Below, piece by piece: positions 6,675 to 10,314 of a DNA stretch of 10,314 nt. Numbering within the stretch: the first letter of the stretch is position 1; each line of letters starts with the position of its first letter. The translations under genes were made by a program, and so were the position numbers. This stretch comes from an uncultured Simplicispira sp. (GTDB lineage: Bacteria > Pseudomonadota > Gammaproteobacteria > Burkholderiales > Burkholderiaceae_C), in assembly GCA_903882725.1 (NCBI GenBank), contig CAIRYF010000249.1:1-10314 (forward strand). Direction: 5' to 3'. The notes under the pieces were generated by a model. That model did no database searches and was not told where the DNA came from. It worked only from the letters and a program-made list of their open reading frames with translations.

Positions 6675-7486
6675 TATTTGAATCTCCAACGCGCCACCGC
6701 CAACGGCAGCACAATCCAGGCGACCATCACGCCGCCCATCACCAAAGGACTGCCCAGTGACGACGGCACGATGCTGGCCAAGCCATACATGGTACGCACA
6801 TCATCGAGTGAAAACACGTTCAAGATGCGAAACACATCCGCCGGATTGAGCAGCAGCAGCCAAGCAAAAGCGTCGCCACCAAAGCTGCCACCGGTGCCCA
6901 CCAGTATGCCCAGCAGCAGTAAATCGAACACCAGCACAAAGAAAAACCACATCGCAATCGCCAAGCCCGAGGCGCGGGTGCGGTCGCGTGCCACCACCGA
7001 CATCAGCACCGCCATGCTCAAAAACGCCAGCCCCAGCAGCACCGAGCTGATCATGAAACCGATGTAGTGATACAACCCCGACCAGCTGATCTGCTGGTAC
7101 AGCAGCACGGCTACCAAGCCAAAGCCAACCAAGGTGGACAGTGCCAGCGCGGTGGCCAAGCCCAAGTATTTTCCCAGCAGCAACTCTAAGCGCGTGATAG
7201 GCAGGGACAGCAGCAAGTCCAGCGAGCCTCGCTCGCGCTCGCCGACAATGGCGTCAAAACCCAGCAGCAGGGCAATCAACGGAATCAGGTAGATCACCAA
7301 ACTGACCAAGCTGGCGATGGTGAACTCAATCGAGCGAAAGCCGACCGCGCCCTGTTGTGCGCCGCCAAAGTAGGCAATGACCAGCGAGAAAATGGTGAAC
7401 ACCAGCGTCACTGCCAGCACCCAACGGTTGCGCATCCGGTCGCGAAACTCCTTGGCGGCAATGGTGAAAATTTGCGTAAATTCCAT
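6674..7486 (-). CDS. nosY: NosY, ABC transporter permease of the NosDFY complex
   Basis: This is a 270-residue inner-membrane protein, the permease partner of the NosF ATPase. It belongs to the ABC-2-type permease group and has about six hydrophobic segments: near residues 24-44, 56-78, 105-130, 140-165, 172-198 and 245-265. The motif GERERGSLDLLLSLPITR in the first cytoplasmic loop is typical of this permease group. NosDFY, together with the chaperone NosL, matures the copper centre of periplasmic NosZ. The gene begins 11 bases after the nosF stop with only a weak purine stretch (AAAAGA) upstream, which suggests translational coupling. It ends in a TAATG overlap with nosL. No disruptions are seen. 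Confidence 0.94.
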   Translation of the reverse strand: MEFTQIFTIAAKEFRDRMRNRWVLAVTLVFTIFSLVIAYFGGAQQGAVGFRSIEFTIASLVSLVIYLIPLIALLLGFDAIVGERERGSLDLLLSLPITRLELLLGKYLGLATALALSTLVGFGLVAVLLYQQISWSGLYHYIGFMISSVLLGLAFLSMAVLMSVVARDRTRASGLAIAMWFFFVLVFDLLLLGILVGTGGSFGGDAFAWLLLLNPADVFRILNVFSLDDVRTMYGLASIVPSSLGSPLVMGGVMVAWIVLPLAVARWRFK

Positions 7487-7497
7487 GGCGTAGTCTT

Positions 7498-8400
7498 TTA
7501 ATCCGAAAACCCGAAGAACACATCTTCAAGCGACGGCTCCTGCATCTTGATGTCGAGTACGCCCGTACCAAATGGCGCCAGCGCCCCCAGCACAGCCATT
7601 TTTTGTTCGCGTGGGCAAGCCAAGCGCAGGCCTTCGGGCAGGGCGCTGGAGGTGATACCGGTGGCTTGCAGCAGTGCTTGCGCTACGGCAGGCACCTCGA
7701 TTTTGGCCAAGCGCAAATCGAACACCAGCGGCATTTGGGTTTGCTCGCGCAAGGCTTGCACGCTGCCCAAGGCTTGCACCTTGCCAGCAGCCAAAATGGC
7801 CAAACGCCCAACGCGCTCTTGCAGTTCGGCCAAGATGTGCGAGGTGATGATGATGGTTACACCCTCGCCTTGCAAGTTGCGCAGCGTGGCATAAAAGTCG
7901 CGGATCGCCTGCGGGTCAAGACCGCTGGTGGGCTCGTCCAAAAACAGCACCTGCGGTGAGCCGAGCAAAGCTTGGGCAAAGCCAAGGCGCTGGCGCATCC
8001 CTTTGGAGTATTCGCGCACGGGTCGTTTGCCAGCGTGCGCCAGTCCAACCCGATCAAGCACGCCTTGGCATTGCGCCAATGGCGCACCTTTGAGGTGGGC
8101 AAAAAATTTCAGCGTTTCTAATCCATTGAGGTTGTCGTAGAGCACCACGTTCTCGGGCAGATAACCAAGATGGCGGCGCGCAGCGCGAAAACCGCGCCCA
8201 CGCACCGAAGCACCACCAACCAACATGTCGCCCGCCGTGGCTGGAATCAAGCCCAGCATCATTTTGAACAGCGTACTTTTGCCAGCGCCATTGTGACCAA
8301 TAAGACCAAAAATCTCGCCGCGCGCAATGTCCAGATCAACGCCGTCCACCGCGTGCAACGCACCGTAATGTTTGGTCACGCCACGCAGCGAGACCGCCAT
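7498..8400 (-). CDS. nosF: NosF, ATP-binding protein of the NosDFY ABC complex
   Basis: This is a 300-residue cytoplasmic ATPase that drives NosY in the NosDFY copper-site maturation machinery. Walker A is GHNGAGKS (35-42), followed by LPENV near the Q-loop (81-85). The signature motif is YSKGMRQ (131-137) in place of LSGGQ, as is common in this ABC subgroup. Walker B runs into the D-loop as VLFLDEPTSGLD (151-162), and the switch region is ITSH. The frame stays open further upstream into nosD, but the ATG at 8400 starts exactly at the domain boundary, gives the usual family length and lies 4 bases after the nosD stop. No strong Shine-Dalgarno sequence is seen, so coupling to nosD translation is likely. 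All nucleotide-binding motifs are intact. Confidence 0.95.
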   Translation of the reverse strand: MAVSLRGVTKHYGALHAVDGVDLDIARGEIFGLIGHNGAGKSTLFKMMLGLIPATAGDMLVGGASVRGRGFRAARRHLGYLPENVVLYDNLNGLETLKFFAHLKGAPLAQCQGVLDRVGLAHAGKRPVREYSKGMRQRLGFAQALLGSPQVLFLDEPTSGLDPQAIRDFYATLRNLQGEGVTIIITSHILAELQERVGRLAILAAGKVQALGSVQALREQTQMPLVFDLRLAKIEVPAVAQALLQATGITSSALPEGLRLACPREQKMAVLGALAPFGTGVLDIKMQEPSLEDVFFGFSD

Positions 8401-8404
8401 GTCG

Positions 8405-9682
8405 TTATTGACCGGGGAAGTGCTTGCCACGCCATTCGCTCCAATTTTTGTGTGTCGGCTGCATGTGCGGCTTGGGGTCAATGACCGACGGCACACGCAA
8501 AATAGGAAATTGCTGGCCTACCAAGCGCAGCGCCTGCACTGCGGGGCTGGCCAGCAAAAGTTTCATGCTCGGGTAGCGCCAACTAAGGCGATCTACCATA
8601 TCGTTGGCTTCGTAGCGCACGTCGCCAATGCCATTGCCATCGCGATCCCAACCCAAGTAATTGCTCCAGTGGTTGCCGCGCTCTTGGCCCCAAGGCTCGT
8701 CGCGTGCGCCGACATAACGCACCTGTTCGCGGTTGCCGATGAAGTCGTTGTCTTCGACGACATTGCGTGTCGAACCTGCCGACAAATGCACGCCAACCAC
8801 GTTATCCACCACCAAGTTGTTTTTTAGCACCGCGTATTCAACGTCGTAGATGAAAAACCCCCGGTTGTTGCCTGCCACAATATTGCCCTCGACCACCGAG
8901 TCTTGCACCGATCGCAGCATGATGCCGTGGTCAGAGTTGCCCCAGGCACGGTTGTTGCGCACCACCTGATCGCGCACCTCCATCAGTGCCAACCCGCCCC
9001 GGTTGTAATAGGTTTCGTTGTCCTCCCAGACGTTGTAGTACGACGTCATGTAGTGCGTACCATAACGGCTGTGATGCAATTTGTTGCCCCGAAAAATGGC
9101 GTGGTGCGACACATCAACATAGAGCGCATCACGCACAAAGCTGATGTTGTTGTTGAGGATTTTTGCGCCCTTGGTGTTGTAGAGCTGAATGCCATTGCCG
9201 CGCTGGGCTGAATCAAATTCGCGCTTGCCGGTGATCAGGTTGCCCTCAATGCGCGCATCAGTCACCTTTTCAATCCACAGTCCAAACAGGTTGTAGGTCA
9301 GGTCGCAGTTTTGCACCACAGCGCGGTGCGCACCGGGATAGAGGTAGATGCCAGAATTTTGATCCCGCAAGTTGCTACCCGAATCGCGCACAATCAGACC
9401 TTCAATCACGACATCAGGGGCTGTGACGCGAATAGTGTCGCCGACCATGCCGCCACTGAGGGTAGGTCGATCGATGCCGCGCAGCGTCAGCGCCTTGTCA
9501 ATCAACAGGTTGGCACGGTAAAAACCACGCTGTACCTGAACCACATCACCGGCCGCTGCTGCGGCAATAGCTGCTTGTATATTTTGTCCTGGTTGCACGG
9601 TTACGGTAGCAGCGACCACTGGCTGCATGAGCGCCAAGCCCAGCAGCACAAGGCCGGCTAGGCGCAGAAAAACAGGCGTCAT
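8405..9682 (-). CDS. nosD: NosD, periplasmic beta-helix copper-maturation protein
   Basis: This is a 425-residue secreted protein. A Sec-type signal peptide occupies about residues 1-24 (cleavage near VVAA). The mature part is a right-handed parallel beta-helix of the NosD/CASH type, with repeating rungs rich in G-N and N-N turns, for example VVQNCDLTYNLFGLWIE and VVEGNIVAGNNRGFFIYDV. The C-terminal part has the family segment WGQERGNHWSNYLGWDRDGNGIGD. NosD sits on NosFY and receives copper from NosL for insertion into NosZ. The ATG at 9682 overlaps the nosR stop as ATGA, so the two are translationally coupled and nosR and nosD are directly adjacent with no nosZ between them. Confidence 0.95.
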   Translation of the reverse strand: MTPVFLRLAGLVLLGLALMQPVVAATVTVQPGQNIQAAIAAAAAGDVVQVQRGFYRANLLIDKALTLRGIDRPTLSGGMVGDTIRVTAPDVVIEGLIVRDSGSNLRDQNSGIYLYPGAHRAVVQNCDLTYNLFGLWIEKVTDARIEGNLITGKREFDSAQRGNGIQLYNTKGAKILNNNISFVRDALYVDVSHHAIFRGNKLHHSRYGTHYMTSYYNVWEDNETYYNRGGLALMEVRDQVVRNNRAWGNSDHGIMLRSVQDSVVEGNIVAGNNRGFFIYDVEYAVLKNNLVVDNVVGVHLSAGSTRNVVEDNDFIGNREQVRYVGARDEPWGQERGNHWSNYLGWDRDGNGIGDVRYEANDMVDRLSWRYPSMKLLLASPAVQALRLVGQQFPILRVPSVIDPKPHMQPTHKNWSEWRGKHFPGQ

Positions 9683-10314
9683 AAAATCAGCCAGCCCATC
9701 GACTTGAATATCAGGAACAGCACGGCACCGATCATCAAATTTTTAAAGCCAACGTAACTGACCATATCCATCACGCCGGCCACGCGGTATTCATCACGCC
9801 ACCACAGGCCATCTTTGACGTAGCGCTTGCCAGACAGGCGAATCAGCACTTCGTAGACGCTCCAGCCAAACCACCAACCAATGATGGCACCCGAAGACAG
9901 TGTGCCCATGGCCGTCATCACCCAAGCAACGGTGGCAGCAACGGCAAGCGACAGGCCAGCAATTTGCAGCGCGCGCTGCGAATGCCAACCTTCGCTGCTC
10001 CAAGGCCACAGGTGGTCGCGCACTTCCAGCCACAACCACTGCACCCCATGCGCACCATTCTTATGTGCTGGCAGTGTCGGCGTAGTCGGCATCCGAGGAT
10101 CTGGGCCTTGAGCGGCCTTGGCACTGATTTGTTCAGCGAAGCTGGTGGTTGGGTAAATTGGAATGAAATAGCCGTTGTCACCAATCGGCGTGATCTCCAG
10201 ACCGTCTTTTTCGCGGCGCTTGCGTTCTTTGGCCAACGGTGGGCAGCCTTTGGTGTCGGTGTACAAAATCATGCAGTCCAAGCAGTGCAGGCATTCGCGG
10301 TGGTCGATGCGGCC
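9679..10314 (-). CDS. nosR: NosR, C-terminal part (5' end beyond the window)
   Basis: Only the last 211 residues are visible and the frame is open to the right edge. NosR is an inner-membrane flavo-iron-sulfur protein needed for nos expression and for electron supply to N2O reductase. The fragment opens with an iron-sulfur cysteine cluster: Cys at fragment residues 8, 11, 14 and 24, followed by Pro (C-x2-C-x2-C-x9-CP). Next comes the NosR-typical KERKRREKDGLEITPIG and YFIPIYPTT. A further segment of about 150 residues has a charged loop and three hydrophobic stretches: ALQIAGL to TAMG, AIIGWWFGWSVYEVLI, and VSYVGFKNL to the C-terminus. The N-terminal FMN domain, first membrane helices and first cysteine cluster are outside. 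The stop overlaps the nosD start (ATGA). The identification rests on the cysteine motif, the KERKRRE segment and the operon context. Confidence 0.9.
   Translation of the reverse strand, partial: GRIDHRECLHCLDCMILYTDTKGCPPLAKERKRREKDGLEITPIGDNGYFIPIYPTTSFAEQISAKAAQGPDPRMPTTPTLPAHKNGAHGVQWLWLEVRDHLWPWSSEGWHSQRALQIAGLSLAVAATVAWVMTAMGTLSSGAIIGWWFGWSVYEVLIRLSGKRYVKDGLWWRDEYRVAGVMDMVSYVGFKNLMIGAVLFLIFKSMGWLIL

Noticed and set aside
6675-6689. A TTG start for nosL 15 bases upstream
   Set aside because: The ATG at 6674 has a TAATG overlap with the nosY stop and a better-placed TTGGAG ribosome site. The extension adds MEIQI with no family support.
5739-7067. A 442-codon open frame on the plus strand, antisense to nosL2, nosL and nosY
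   Set aside because: It lies opposite three well-supported, motif-bearing genes. Its translation is low in structure and rich in Ala, Gln, Thr and Ser, and no family is recognisable. It is a GC-driven shadow frame.
8401-8496. An upstream extension of nosF to base 8496
   Set aside because: The extra residues are read out of frame through the conserved end of nosD and match no NosF N-terminus. The ATG at 8400 starts at the ABC domain and gives normal length.
1-10314. A search for mobile elements, CRISPR arrays, tRNA and rRNA genes
   Set aside because: I saw no transposase or integrase motifs, no terminal inverted repeats framing a segment, no regularly spaced repeats and no tRNA-like cloverleaf.

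Overview
The window looks like chromosomal DNA from a denitrifying betaproteobacterium, most likely of the family Comamonadaceae. Three things point there: high-GC coding style, nos and nor proteins that read as betaproteobacterial, and an intergenic element at about 5407-5461 that I recognise from memory as an abundant palindromic repeat of Acidovorax/Polaromonas/Rhodoferax-type genomes. The family assignment is inference. No rRNA, tRNA, CRISPR array, transposase or integrase is visible.

Left part, plus strand: the window opens inside norR, a sigma54-dependent nitric-oxide-sensing activator lacking only its extreme N-terminus (1-1603). After a 189-base AT-rich gap comes a 745-residue membrane diguanylate cyclase with a periplasmic solute-binding sensor, two PAS domains and an intact GGDEF domain (1793-4030). 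It is visibly less GC-rich than its neighbours.

Middle: a TetR-family repressor gene (minus strand, 4123-4737) is divergent from a small flavin-reductase-domain gene (plus strand, about 4891-5406). They share a roughly 150-base intergenic region with two near-identical 10-11-base direct repeats spaced 20 bases apart. The flavin reductase gene converges on the nos operon, and a hairpin-forming repeat fills the 55-base gap.

Right part, minus strand: a tight nos operon reads nosR (partial, running off the right edge), nosD, nosF, nosY, nosL and a second NosL-family gene. Junctions are ATGA or TAATG overlaps or gaps of 4-11 bases. These genes supply the NosR electron-transfer/maturation protein, the NosDFY ABC machinery and copper chaperones for periplasmic nitrous oxide reductase. 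nosZ itself is not between nosR and nosD, where the classical nosRZDFYL order puts it, so it must lie upstream of nosR or elsewhere.

Together the window carries an NO-responsive activator and the N2O reductase maturation block, separated by genes with no obvious denitrification role. I see no clearly undescribed system. The best leads are the two different NosL copper-site types in tandem, a nine-G tract early in the second nosL, a GAFSGA variant of the sigma54-contact loop in NorR, and a membrane-spanning C-terminal tail on NosR.
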